Assembly: GCA_022564995.1 (NCBI GenBank)
Contig: JADFKK010000052.1
Span: 1 to 33,377, forward strand
DNA length: 33,377 bases
Direction: 5' to 3'
Origin: Planctomycetota bacterium
GTDB taxonomy: Bacteria; Planctomycetota; Planctomycetia; Pirellulales; JADFKK01
Shown: positions 1 to 7,833 of the stretch, in pieces
Layout of the letters: every line of letters begins with the position of its first letter
How positions within the stretch are numbered: position 1 is the first letter of the stretch
The notes under the pieces: generated by a model
Told to the model about the DNA's origin: nothing
Database searches by the model: none
What the model saw: the letters and a program-made list of their open reading frames with translations, nothing else
Translations under genes and position numbers: made by a program

Positions 1-208
1 GCCTGGCTGTTCCGACTGCGTAGCACCCCTCTTGCCGTTTCATAAAGAGATGACCTGTACTGACCGACCGATTTGAATAATAATGCCATGGCTGCTGCGC
101 TCCTTCGCTTGGCTTGTTGAACAAACCAATCAAGTACAGGGGGCGTAGCAGTTTTTCAATACGAATTTCCTCCATTTTCACCAAACGGCCAAGTTTTCAT
201 CAGCCCAG
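1..208. other. Left-edge stretch without a recognisable gene
   Basis: I see no convincing coding sequence here. The frame of the downstream integrase is open only back to base 149, where a TAG at 146-148 closes it, and the residues encoded between 149 and 208 do not look like an integrase core-binding domain. The stretch may be the scar left by the deletion that removed the integrase N-terminus. Confidence 0.4.
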
Positions 209-892
209 GTGGAGACCGTGCTGTTCAACCCGGACAGTGGCAAGGAGAAGCCCGACAAGCCCCGCAAGCGAAAGTGGACACCGCCAACGCCCGATCCTGA
301 ACTGGTAGCCCGCGTGGTCGCATCTTGGAAGCGATACCTTGAAGGGTTGTGGCTGTCGGGTCTGCGCCTGACTGAATCCCGAGAGTTGTACTGGGACCGC
401 GACGACAAGCTGCGGGTCGATCTGACCGGGCGGCGGCCGATGATGCGAATCCCCGCCGAGTTGGAAAAGGGGCACAAGGATCGGCTCTTGCCCATCACGC
501 CAGACTTCGCCGAGTTCTTGCTCAGGACGCCCAAGGGGGAGCGCAGGGGCCGGGTGTTCCCGTTGGTGCCCCAACGCAAACGAGACGGCCAACCGCACTG
601 GAGGCACGTCTCGAAGGTCATAAGCGACATTGGTAAGGCGGCCGGCGTGAAAGTCTACACCAACCCCCGGACCAAGGCGGTCAAGTGCGCCTCTGCCCAT
701 GATCTTCGCCGGTCATTCGGCGCCCGCTGGGCTCGTCGCGTGGTGCCGCACGTCCTGATGGAATTGATGCGGCACGAAGACATAAAGACGACCAATGACT
801 ACTACGCGACGCACGACGCCGAGGCGACGGCCGACGTGGTTTGGGCGGCTTTCGAGCAGGCCAACCAACCGACGGCTAGCGCGGCTGGGTAG
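209..892 (+). CDS. Tyrosine recombinase/integrase, catalytic domain, 5'-truncated
   Basis: This encodes the catalytic half of a tyrosine recombinase, which cuts and rejoins DNA at attachment sites. All the catalytic landmarks are visible: SGLRLTE carries the first Arg, GHKDRLLPITP the beta-hairpin Lys, HDLRRSFG the HxxR box, and MRHEDIKTTNDYY the second His and the nucleophilic Tyr. At 227 residues it is shorter than a complete integrase (usually about 300-400), and the N-terminal core-binding domain is missing. The GTG start at 209 is only the first possible start in an open frame that begins at 149, so the true start is doubtful. The gene ends 80 bases from the 3' end of a tRNA-Gln gene, which fits an integrase next to its attachment site. 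It is probably a decaying remnant; whether the shortened protein is active is unknown. Confidence 0.8.
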   Translation: METVLFNPDSGKEKPDKPRKRKWTPPTPDPELVARVVASWKRYLEGLWLSGLRLTESRELYWDRDDKLRVDLTGRRPMMRIPAELEKGHKDRLLPITPDFAEFLLRTPKGERRGRVFPLVPQRKRDGQPHWRHVSKVISDIGKAAGVKVYTNPRTKAVKCASAHDLRRSFGARWARRVVPHVLMELMRHEDIKTTNDYYATHDAEATADVVWAAFEQANQPTASAAG

Positions 893-971
893 TGCTGTTG
901 CCGTTGCTCGCTGTGGGTGGCAGTTTGGGTGGCAGTTGCCGTTTTCAAAGAGAAAAAGTGGCTTAAACCAG

Positions 972-1043
972 TTACCCGGCCAGGACTTGAACCTGGAATG
1001 AGGGAATCAAAATCCCTAGTGTTACCGATTACACTACCGGGCA
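972..1043 (-). tRNA. tRNA-Gln (anticodon UUG)
   Basis: On the minus strand the sequence folds into a complete cloverleaf. The acceptor stem is 1037-1043 with 973-979 (one G-U pair), the D stem is GTGT/ACAC, the anticodon stem is AGGGA/TCCCT around the loop TTTTGAT, and the T arm is CCAGG-TTCAAGT-CCTGG at 980-996. Anticodon TTG reads glutamine codons. Base 972 would be the discriminator A; CCA is not encoded. The 3' end of the tRNA faces the truncated integrase, so the tRNA is a likely integration site. Confidence 0.95.
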
Positions 1044-1386
1044 GGCTCGCGCGGTTGCCCACGCCAAAAAGGCAGCTTATCTGGTTTCCGGCAGTGCGAC
1101 AAGGACAGGGTGTGGTTTGGTGTGCGGCCAGATTCTATGGCAACGGGAGTCGTGGGGCAGGTTTCCTAACCTGCCAACGTACAAGCATTTTGCTTGGCAG
1201 GTTAGGAAACCTGCCCCACGTCGTTCACGCATCGCCAGAAAAACTTGCCGCACACGTGGTTTGGGAGTTAGAGAAACTGCGGCTGTTCGTCCCGCTTGGC
1301 CTACGTCCAATACAAGCACGACGCGCTAGCGAGTGGATCTTCATCAATCGCCGACTTGCTTGCGCTGCGTGCTTGGATAGCGGCCC
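1044..1386. other. Repeat-rich gap between tRNA-Gln and the restriction locus
   Basis: No gene is supported here. Besides the hairpin at 1151-1220, a second imperfect inverted repeat spans about 1313-1378: AAGCACGACGCGCTAGCGAG on the left resembles the reverse complement of GCTTGCGCTGCGTGCTT on the right. The gap may mark the boundary between the integrated element and older restriction-gene debris. Confidence 0.5.
1151..1220. repeat. Long perfect inverted repeat (hairpin element)
   Basis: Arms 1151-1177 and 1194-1220 are perfect 27-base reverse complements, starting CGTGGGGCAGGTTTCC. The arms nearly meet, because CAAGCA (1182-1187) pairs with TGCTTG (1191-1196) around a TTT loop. Each arm is itself a small palindrome, GCAGGTT/AACCTGC. 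No gene is encoded; the design is that of a dispersed REP- or MITE-like element. Confidence 0.85.
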
Positions 1387-1640
1387 TCACGGCCGGATGC
1401 AGTCGTCGGTGATTAGGCGTTTGGGATCGGGGAAGGTTGGCGGGAGGCCGGGGGCGGTGACTGGTTGGTCGTTGTCGATGCGGGCGGCGACGGCGAGGTT
1501 TAGTTCCAGGATTTGGGCGAGGAGGTCGGGGCCTTGGGCGAGAAGCCGTAGGCGGCCAGCACGGCGGCGCCCGGCGCGGCGTGGGCGTCTTTGAGCGGGT
1601 TCTTGCCCGGGCAGTTCCAGCGTTCGCTTGCACGGCCCGC
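1387..1640 (-). pseudogene. C-terminal remnant of a type IIG-like DNA methyltransferase
   Basis: Reading the minus strand in two frames restores a plausible methyltransferase tail. One frame gives WNCPGKNPLKDAHAAPGAAV followed by LAAYGF; after a one-base slip near 1530, in a run of C and G, the other frame gives DLLAQILELNLAVAARI and ends LITDDCIRP before a stop at 1387. A conserved AxxAAVxAAYG segment followed by LLAxxLxLN is, from memory, how large restriction-associated methyltransferases of this kind end. The piece is fused to the end of res because res has no stop of its own before it. It pairs logically with the N-terminal fragment at 7171-7569. Family assignment is by recall, not by alignment. 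Confidence 0.5.
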
Positions 1641-4371
1641 AGCCCGCCTTTGATCTCCTCCAAAGCCTCGTTTCGTACGTGGCTCGATTCACTCCTTTAT
1701 ACTCACGAAACGCCTCAACCAGTTGCTTGAACGAAGTCGGCTTATACCGCTCAAAACTCTCCTCGTCCGCATACACAAAGTCATACTCCACGTCGCTCTG
1801 CACGCGGTTGATGTCCTCACACCACTGCCGCAGTCGGCGCAGCTTGTGCGGCACGTCCAGGTCGGCCTGGCCTTTCGTTTCGACCACGACGATTTGCTTG
1901 TTCGCCAGCTTGACGAGGAAGTCAGGGTAATAGTTCGAGATGCTGCCGTCCGCCTTGACGTAATCCAGCTTAAAATGCACGGCCATGTAGTTTTTCGCGT
2001 AGGAAACCACATCGCTGCAGTCTTCCAGAAAGCCGGCAAACTTTAACTCAAAACCACTATCGCCGATGATTCGATTGAAAACGCTCTTCTTGGGAACCAA
2101 ATACCCCTGATCCTTGACCACAAACGGCCGTGTCTGACGCAGCTTGATCGTGTCCTTGATCTGGGCATCGCCCTTGTCCTGCACAGTCAGCGCATTGATG
2201 GCCTTCTTGAACGACTCAATCAGCGTCTTGGTCGCCGCCAACTCAGACAGGTTCCGCAGCGTGTTTGGAGTTTCTAAGTCAATGGGACGATCAAACAACT
2301 CGTCCTTCACAAACGCTTTGATCTTGCCGTATAGAACGTCGTATCCGCTAACCAGCCGCAGGTCTTTCATAATCGTCCGGGCGAAGTAGCCGATCACACT
2401 TCGGTAATCCGCGATACCGGCCGTCTCAAGAATGGTCGTGTGCGTCACTTCGCCGGTGGTAATGTCCTTGAAGACAATCTCCCGCTGCTGCTCTTCGCTA
2501 AATTGCTGATAAATCTGCCGCTGGTGCCCCATCACGCTTGGGTCCAGATTAGCCAGATTCTTGTATTCCCGGTAAGTCCGTGGCGTCAGCACGGGGATTT
2601 CAATGTCGAGTGTATCTAGGTCTTTCTTTTCGTTTTCCTTGTCGACCTCGACCACAAGCGGGGCCTTGGGCTGCGTCCCTTCGCCCATCGCCTTGCGCTC
2701 CAATTCCACGCCCTCCGCTTTGATCGACTCCACAAAATCCATGAAGGCATCCGTGCCGACGACACTCACTTGTTCCTCGATGCCGCCCGGGTACATCTTT
2801 CGCAGCCCGCGTCCCAAGGTCTGCTCGGGCAGGATGTTGCTCTGCGCAGTGTAGGCTCGAAGTCCCACTATTGTGGTGACGTTCTTTACATCCCAGCCTT
2901 CCTTGAGCATCATCACGGAGACGATCGCCTTGTAGGGACTATCCAATCCGTCGATGCTGTTCGCGTCCTCACGAAGTTTTTTCAGCGCACCCTTTGCCTT
3001 GCCCGACGCCGCCTCGGAGATTTCCCCGTTGTTCTTCGTATGAATGACCAACACCGCGTCCTTGAGGTCCGGGTAGCAGTCCTCCAGGTATTTGGCCACG
3101 TCGTCACAGTTACGTGTGTCGTCAGTCATTACAAACAGAATGGCCTTCTTGCCCATCTTTTCGTGCTGCTCGTATGTCTTTCGCCATTCCACGACGCCCA
3201 GATTGATGTAGTCCGAATACTTTTCGGTGTACTTGGCACTTTGCCGCTCGATCAGCTTCGCACGGCTGGGAGCGTCCGGCAGAACCGGGTGTTTCACTAC
3301 GTTTTGCGAAATCGCCTCGACCAACGGATAGTCGGATATGGTCTGCACGAAGATCGCGCCGTTGTTGTGCTTCGGTGTCGCCGTCGTGTCTACCTGTAAG
3401 GATAGCTCTCCACCCTTCTGGAGCAGCCGGTTGTGGATGTCCTCGATTGACTTGAACCATGCAAGACGCGAGTCGTGGATGTGGTGGGCCTCATCGTTGA
3501 GCACCATCAATTCGTCGATGTCTCGGACGATCATCCCTAAATCGACTTTTGAGTCCGTCGTTGCCCCCGTCGGTCGCTTGCCCAGAAAGTAGTCCATCGT
3601 GTCGTCGTCGTCGGGCGATGGCGGGATGTCGTCTCCGGCGTAGACGCGGTGAATGTTCGTCAGAAAGATATTGCCCGTCGGCCGCGTCACGCGCACCTCG
3701 TCCTGCACGTGCAGCGTCAGTTGGAAATCATCCCGCCAATTGTGTCCCTCAAATCCGTTGTCCGGGATGACCGGATCATCGAAGAAAATCCTTAGCCCTT
3801 GAAAGTCCTTGTAAATCCGGTCCAGCACGATGATGTTGGGCGTAATCACCAGAAAGTTGCGAGCCAACCCCGACTCAGGCTCATACAGCTTGTGGTAGAA
3901 GCTCCACGCCAGCACCAGGCTCATCACCTTGGTCTTGCCCGATCCGGTGGCCATCTTCACCACGAAACGCCGCCAGGTCTCATCGAACATGCCGGCCGAC
4001 ACGAGCCCCGACCTATCGAAACGCATCAAGTCGAACTTATCCTTTACGCCCACCACGTCGATCAGATAGACGATCGTTTCGAGCGCTTCCCGCTGGGCGA
4101 AGTAGTATTGAAACTCCGCCATCGTCCCGTCCACTTGCTCCAGCAGGTGCGGTGTGTTGAACCACCAGTTTAGCAGGCTTTTGCTCGTGTCGGTCGCCCC
4201 GACGTATCCGCCGCCACGAAATTCTTGCACCTTGCGGCGCAGCGCCGGCACCAGCGGCGGCATCAGCTTGTCCATCGTCGACTCGCGCAGCGCCTCGTCC
4301 GCCGGAAACCAACGGATCGACGGGTCGAGGATGGCGTGCGGCGATTCGGGAAAATCAGGATGCAGGGCCAT
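1387..4371 (-). CDS. res: Type III restriction enzyme Res subunit (helicase-nuclease)
   Basis: This is the ATP-dependent translocase and nuclease subunit of a type III restriction system; it cuts unmodified DNA in complex with Mod. The Walker A motif ATGSGKT is at residues 141-147 and the DEAH box at 293-296. Further C-terminally the helicase core shows GLRAYTAQSNILPEQTLGRG, and a PD-(D/E)xK nuclease site reads YPDFLVKL then VVVETKG. About 900 residues look like genuine Res. The last 93 or so, from about base 1671 down to the stop, are arginine- and proline-rich and correspond to methyltransferase debris read partly out of frame, so the natural stop seems lost. ATG overlaps the hicB stop as TAATG, and GGAGG lies about 10 bases upstream. 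It is the last gene of the mod-hicA-hicB-res operon. Confidence 0.9.
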   Translation of the reverse strand: MALHPDFPESPHAILDPSIRWFPADEALRESTMDKLMPPLVPALRRKVQEFRGGGYVGATDTSKSLLNWWFNTPHLLEQVDGTMAEFQYYFAQREALETIVYLIDVVGVKDKFDLMRFDRSGLVSAGMFDETWRRFVVKMATGSGKTKVMSLVLAWSFYHKLYEPESGLARNFLVITPNIIVLDRIYKDFQGLRIFFDDPVIPDNGFEGHNWRDDFQLTLHVQDEVRVTRPTGNIFLTNIHRVYAGDDIPPSPDDDDTMDYFLGKRPTGATTDSKVDLGMIVRDIDELMVLNDEAHHIHDSRLAWFKSIEDIHNRLLQKGGELSLQVDTTATPKHNNGAIFVQTISDYPLVEAISQNVVKHPVLPDAPSRAKLIERQSAKYTEKYSDYINLGVVEWRKTYEQHEKMGKKAILFVMTDDTRNCDDVAKYLEDCYPDLKDAVLVIHTKNNGEISEAASGKAKGALKKLREDANSIDGLDSPYKAIVSVMMLKEGWDVKNVTTIVGLRAYTAQSNILPEQTLGRGLRKMYPGGIEEQVSVVGTDAFMDFVESIKAEGVELERKAMGEGTQPKAPLVVEVDKENEKKDLDTLDIEIPVLTPRTYREYKNLANLDPSVMGHQRQIYQQFSEEQQREIVFKDITTGEVTHTTILETAGIADYRSVIGYFARTIMKDLRLVSGYDVLYGKIKAFVKDELFDRPIDLETPNTLRNLSELAATKTLIESFKKAINALTVQDKGDAQIKDTIKLRQTRPFVVKDQGYLVPKKSVFNRIIGDSGFELKFAGFLEDCSDVVSYAKNYMAVHFKLDYVKADGSISNYYPDFLVKLANKQIVVVETKGQADLDVPHKLRRLRQWCEDINRVQSDVEYDFVYADEESFERYKPTSFKQLVEAFREYKGVNRATYETRLWRRSKAGCGPCKRTLELPGQEPAQRRPRRAGRRRAGRLRLLAQGPDLLAQILELNLAVAARIDNDQPVTAPGLPPTFPDPKRLITDDCIRP

Positions 4372-4607
4372 TATTTAACCGCCTCCACGACCAATCGATG
4401 TTTGGCTCGGGGAAGTCGCTTGCCGAGTTTTTGCAGGCTCTCCAGGTGCAGGTCGAGCGCCTCGCAGGCGCCCGTGAACGCCTCGCCCAGCGTTTGGCCG
4501 CTGGTAATGATCTCTGGAATATCGCGAAAATCCACGACATACACCGGATCTTTCGCCTCGTAAGTCACGGTAAAAACGTAGCCTCGATACTCATGCGTCG
4601 TGTTCAT
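4371..4607 (-). CDS. hicB: HicB-family antitoxin
   Basis: A 78-residue HicB-like antitoxin, expected to bind and neutralise HicA. The degenerate RNase H-like fold of the family is recognisable in YRGYVFTVTYEAKDPVYVV, DFRDIPEIITSGQTLGEAF and ACEALDLHLE. The protein ends soon after that domain, without the C-terminal ribbon-helix-helix or helix-turn-helix region many HicB proteins use for autoregulation; expression may therefore follow the operon promoter alone. The start overlaps the end of hicA by 17 bases, with GAGGG about 10 bases upstream, and the stop overlaps the res ATG (TAATG). Toxin-first order is normal for hicAB. Confidence 0.85.
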   Translation of the reverse strand: MNTTHEYRGYVFTVTYEAKDPVYVVDFRDIPEIITSGQTLGEAFTGACEALDLHLESLQKLGKRLPRAKHRLVVEAVK

Positions 4608-4839
4608 GGCCTAATACCCTCAACAATCTCCGAATGTCGGATGGATGGCACGTCTTGCGACCGCCGTGTGGTTTCACCATCGTCAGCACGCGCCCGTCGG
4701 CTCGATGGTACGTGACGTGGCTGCCCCGCTGATTGAACAGCACGAATCCCTCGTATTTTAGCAACGCATCGACTTCAGTGAAGCGAATGCTGCCCGGGCG
4801 ATTCCTCATCTTTTCAATCAACTTCTCTCGCCGGGCCAT
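4591..4839 (-). CDS. hicA: HicA-family mRNA interferase toxin
   Basis: An 82-residue HicA-like toxin. This family cleaves mRNA with a double-stranded-RNA-binding-like fold and a single catalytic His. The family core is visible as the segment VDALLKYEGFVLFNQRGSHV, with the His in GSH, then HRADGRVLTMVKPHGGRK and SDIRRLLRVLG. Its ATG overlaps the mod stop codon as TAATG, and the purine-rich GGGGGGAAG just upstream, inside the end of mod, serves as ribosome binding site. Translation is therefore probably coupled to mod. Position between mod and res, rather than beside an ordinary operon edge, is the unusual feature. Confidence 0.88.
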   Translation of the reverse strand: MARREKLIEKMRNRPGSIRFTEVDALLKYEGFVLFNQRGSHVTYHRADGRVLTMVKPHGGRKTCHPSDIRRLLRVLGHEHDA

Positions 4840-7187
4840 TACTTCTTCCCCCCGTTCTTGCCGTTCTTCGGCACCGTCACGTCCACGATCGTCATTGTGT
4901 CGTTACCGAATATATCCACTACCTTCACTGCCAGTTTCCGCCGACCGGGCTTGCACTCGCGAAACACGCTCTTCAGTTCGATCGTTCGATCCTTCTTGGT
5001 TCGGAACGACTGCCATTCGTTCTCGAAGATGAAGTCACCCGTCCACTGCTCCTCCCATTGCACTAATTGCCGCTGTTCGGGCGTCATGCCCGGCAGGCGC
5101 TGCTGATCTTCCAGCGACATTTCCTTGGGCACGCGGATAATCTCCCGCTTGCTCTCGAAATCAAAGTCGACCGCCCAGTAGTCGATCCAATCGGTCCATT
5201 GTCGGGTCAACACCTCGCGATGGACGATCCCCTTGGCGTCCTTCGTGACTTTGACAATCTGGCCCTTCTCGACCACGATCTTGCTCCTCTTGTTCTTGAG
5301 CGACGCCTCGGCGTTGGCGATCGAGTCTTGCGAGTAGAACACGGAAAAATCGGTCAGTTCCATCGCGACGCTCTGTCCCTTAACGTGCGGCTTGACTTCG
5401 ATGAACGACACGTCGTGGAACACCACTTGGTTTTTCTCGACCGCCCGCTTGTCGAAGACCTCGCGTGGTATGTGCTTCGCGGCGATGTCGATGCCCTTGG
5501 CGCGGGCTTCGTCGAGCACGTTCGGGAACAGTCCCATCTCGAATTCAAAGCCCAGAATGTCGACCTTGGTGATGTGATGCTTGCGACATTCGAGGATGAT
5601 CTCTTCGACGAACAGCCGCGTCACGGGCAGGTTGACCGGGCCGACCGCGATCAACCGACCAGCCTTCTTGCCGTGGAAGGCGGAGAAGCCTTCGGTCTTT
5701 TCTGCCCGATACGCGCGCAGGATCAGGTCGAGAAATGCGGCCTCCTTCTCTTCGATTTGCTGCTGCCGCTGCTCCTCGCGGAGGTTCGGGTTGACGCCGA
5801 TGTAATGCTGCCGCTCGTACTTGCCCAGGTTGAGAATTTCAAACGCGCGGTAGTCCTTGCCTTCGGCCTTGAGTTGCCGCTGCACGCCGATCATTCGCTT
5901 GCGCGTTGCATGTATGGCAAACTTGCCCAGGTCGGCGACGATCCACTTGCGCCCCAGCTTTTCCGCTACCGCCGCGGTCGTACCGGAGCCACAGAAGAAG
6001 TCTGCCACGATGTCGCCTTCGTTGGAAGAAGCGCGGATGATACGTTCGAGCAGGGCTTCGGGTTTTTGAGTTGGATAATCGACACGCTCACGTGCCGTTG
6101 GAGCTAACAACATATCAAACCAGATCGTTGAGGCGGCGACACCGGGCCGCTCGTCGAGATAATACTTGATATATGGCTGGCCTGAGCTTGAATAATAAAG
6201 TTTGTTCGCCTTATCGAACGCATCCATCTTCTCCCGCGTATAGGCCCAATATCTTCCCTTTGGCGGAGTTACGCCCTTCCATTCATACGAAGTATCACCA
6301 CCCGGTTTTGCGGCTGTAGGTGTTACAAGGCGATATCTTCGATCGTTCTCATCAAACTTGTTATATTGCTGCTTGATCTGCTCATCCGAGAACGGAACGT
6401 ATTGCGTATTCCAGATTTTGGAGGACTTAGTTTTTGAAACCAGTAGAATTGTGTCGTCAACAATATCAAATCGTTTTGCTCCCTGTTTTGCATCCCCGTG
6501 AGCGGTCGTGCGCCTCCAGCAGATCTGGTTAACTAGTTGGTGGCTTCCGAAGACTTCGTCCATCGCTAGACGTAAGAGCGAATTAACTCGCCAATCGCAA
6601 TGCACGTAGATACTTCCGTCCTCGGCAAGTAGATCACGCATGAGGATTAGTCGTTCGTAGATCATCGAGATAAACGAGTCCGCCCCCTTGCCCCAGGTAT
6701 CGCGGTAGGCGATTTCTTCTAGGATGTTGGGCTTCTTGGTGAACGTGTCACTACCGATCTCGATGTCCATTGAAAAATCCGCCCCTACGTCAAACGGCGG
6801 GTCGATGTAGATCAGCTTGAGACCGCCTTGCGCTTCGATCTCGTCGCGCAGCGGGCCGTTCTTCAGCGATGAGAGGATCAGCTTGTTGTCGCCCCAGATC
6901 AGCTTGTTCGTCCAGCCCTTGAGTTGCCGGCCGCGCTCGTCCAGGCCGAACAGCAGCCCCTGCGGGTCTGTCCGCTGGCCGTCGCTCTCGGCCCGCGGCT
7001 CGTCGACCTGCTCGATCGTTTGGAAGGGCAGCACGATGTTGCAAACCTCGCTCGTCTTGCCGTTCCAGACCAGCTCCACCTCGCGCTTGTCCTCGAACAG
7101 CAGAAAGCGATACCTGTCCGGCAGCGGCTTGTCCGCCTCGATAAAGCGAACAATCTCCTGCTGCTCTTGTTCAGTCAGTCGGGGCAT
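4839..7187 (-). CDS. mod: Type III DNA methyltransferase (Mod subunit)
   Basis: This is the modification and target-recognition subunit of the type III system; it methylates adenine and guides Res. Motif IV, DPPF, is at residues 129-132 and the AdoMet-binding motif FCGSGTT at about 398-404, preceded by YPTQKPEALLERII. DPPF before FxGxG is the beta-class order usual for Mod. The start at 7187 is chosen because AGGAGG lies 7-12 bases upstream; a longer in-frame extension to 7307 has no such signal and runs through the methyltransferase fragment. The protein has 782 residues, somewhat long for Mod (often 600-700), with an extended C-terminal domain. The region between the two motifs (about 6100-6580) is clearly richer in A+T than its flanks, as expected for an exchanged target-recognition domain. 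Confidence 0.92.
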   Translation of the reverse strand: MPRLTEQEQQEIVRFIEADKPLPDRYRFLLFEDKREVELVWNGKTSEVCNIVLPFQTIEQVDEPRAESDGQRTDPQGLLFGLDERGRQLKGWTNKLIWGDNKLILSSLKNGPLRDEIEAQGGLKLIYIDPPFDVGADFSMDIEIGSDTFTKKPNILEEIAYRDTWGKGADSFISMIYERLILMRDLLAEDGSIYVHCDWRVNSLLRLAMDEVFGSHQLVNQICWRRTTAHGDAKQGAKRFDIVDDTILLVSKTKSSKIWNTQYVPFSDEQIKQQYNKFDENDRRYRLVTPTAAKPGGDTSYEWKGVTPPKGRYWAYTREKMDAFDKANKLYYSSSGQPYIKYYLDERPGVAASTIWFDMLLAPTARERVDYPTQKPEALLERIIRASSNEGDIVADFFCGSGTTAAVAEKLGRKWIVADLGKFAIHATRKRMIGVQRQLKAEGKDYRAFEILNLGKYERQHYIGVNPNLREEQRQQQIEEKEAAFLDLILRAYRAEKTEGFSAFHGKKAGRLIAVGPVNLPVTRLFVEEIILECRKHHITKVDILGFEFEMGLFPNVLDEARAKGIDIAAKHIPREVFDKRAVEKNQVVFHDVSFIEVKPHVKGQSVAMELTDFSVFYSQDSIANAEASLKNKRSKIVVEKGQIVKVTKDAKGIVHREVLTRQWTDWIDYWAVDFDFESKREIIRVPKEMSLEDQQRLPGMTPEQRQLVQWEEQWTGDFIFENEWQSFRTKKDRTIELKSVFRECKPGRRKLAVKVVDIFGNDTMTIVDVTVPKNGKNGGKK

Positions 7188-7569
7188 GAAAGCTCCTCCT
7201 TCGCCAATGTACCAATCGCCACGCGGGCCAAGAATCGCCAGAGTCCACCGCGAGGCGAACCCAATAGTCGAAGGCCTGGCGGAAGTGGCGCGAGAGGTCT
7301 TCGCCACGCTTCTTCATTTCGATCAGCACGACCGGCTTCCAGACGACAGGGTTCCGGAAGTTGCTTGCGAAGGCGATGCCGCCGCCGTCCTCGCGGGATT
7401 TGCGAATGCGCAGCTCGGGCGTGCCGCCGACGTCGAGACAGCCCGGTTGGCCGAAGGCTTGGAAGAGGCGATCTAGGAAAATCTGCGCCTCGCCTTTTTC
7501 GTCGCCCGTGATGTGATCGGCGACCCAGGCGACGAAGGACTCCAGGCGATCGGATTTGATTCCTACCAT
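7171..7569 (-). pseudogene. N-terminal fragment of a type IIG-like DNA methyltransferase/nuclease
   Basis: From ATG 7569 the frame encodes about 104 residues resembling the start of large restriction-associated methyltransferases: VGIKSDRLESFVAWVADHI, then GEAQIFLDRLFQAFG, then VVWKPVVLIEMKKRGEDL, then HFRQAFDYW. The E-x-K in LIEMKKRG suggests the N-terminal nuclease domain of such enzymes. Near 7257 the resemblance ends, and the frame continues for about 28 unrelated residues into the mod start, stopping at 7171. The rest of the gene is absent; a matching C-terminal piece lies beyond res. It could still be expressed as a short protein, but I judge it a remnant. Confidence 0.6.
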
Positions 7570-7833
7570 GTTGTGGGGCCTGGGTGGATGATTTTTCGGG
7601 TGGCAGGATACCAGACGGAATTGTCGCGGATTTGGGGAGGATGGCAAGGGGTTGGAAGATACCCAAGACCGGGTTGTGGAATTGCGTGGCAATTCGAGCG
7701 GGGAACGGAAAGCGGAATTCAGAGCATCCCCGTCCCTAAATCCCCGTCCCTGGCTCCTCACCCCCTATTGCGCCGCGGCCGCAGGTTGCTCGACTCGGTT
7801 GCGCCGCGACACTGCCGGCGGAGAGCCTCCAGC
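7570..7833. other. Spacer between rex and the restriction locus
   Basis: No gene is supported. It holds a short direct repeat of CCCCGTCCCT (about 7728-7752) and a stretch near 7817-7846 (GGCGGAGAGCCTCC with a following CCTACCGCC) that resembles a dispersed palindromic element. Any dedicated promoter for the restriction operon should lie here; I could not identify one with confidence. Read-through from rex, which has the same direction, is possible. Confidence 0.35.

Noticed and set aside
917..1594. 225-codon plus-strand open frame across the tRNA and hairpin
   Set aside because: It reads through the tRNA-Gln gene and a palindromic repeat and has no protein-like features.
7188..7307. Longer N-terminus of mod from 7307
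   Set aside because: The extra 40 residues lack a ribosome binding site and overlap the methyltransferase fragment, while AGGAGG sits correctly before 7187.
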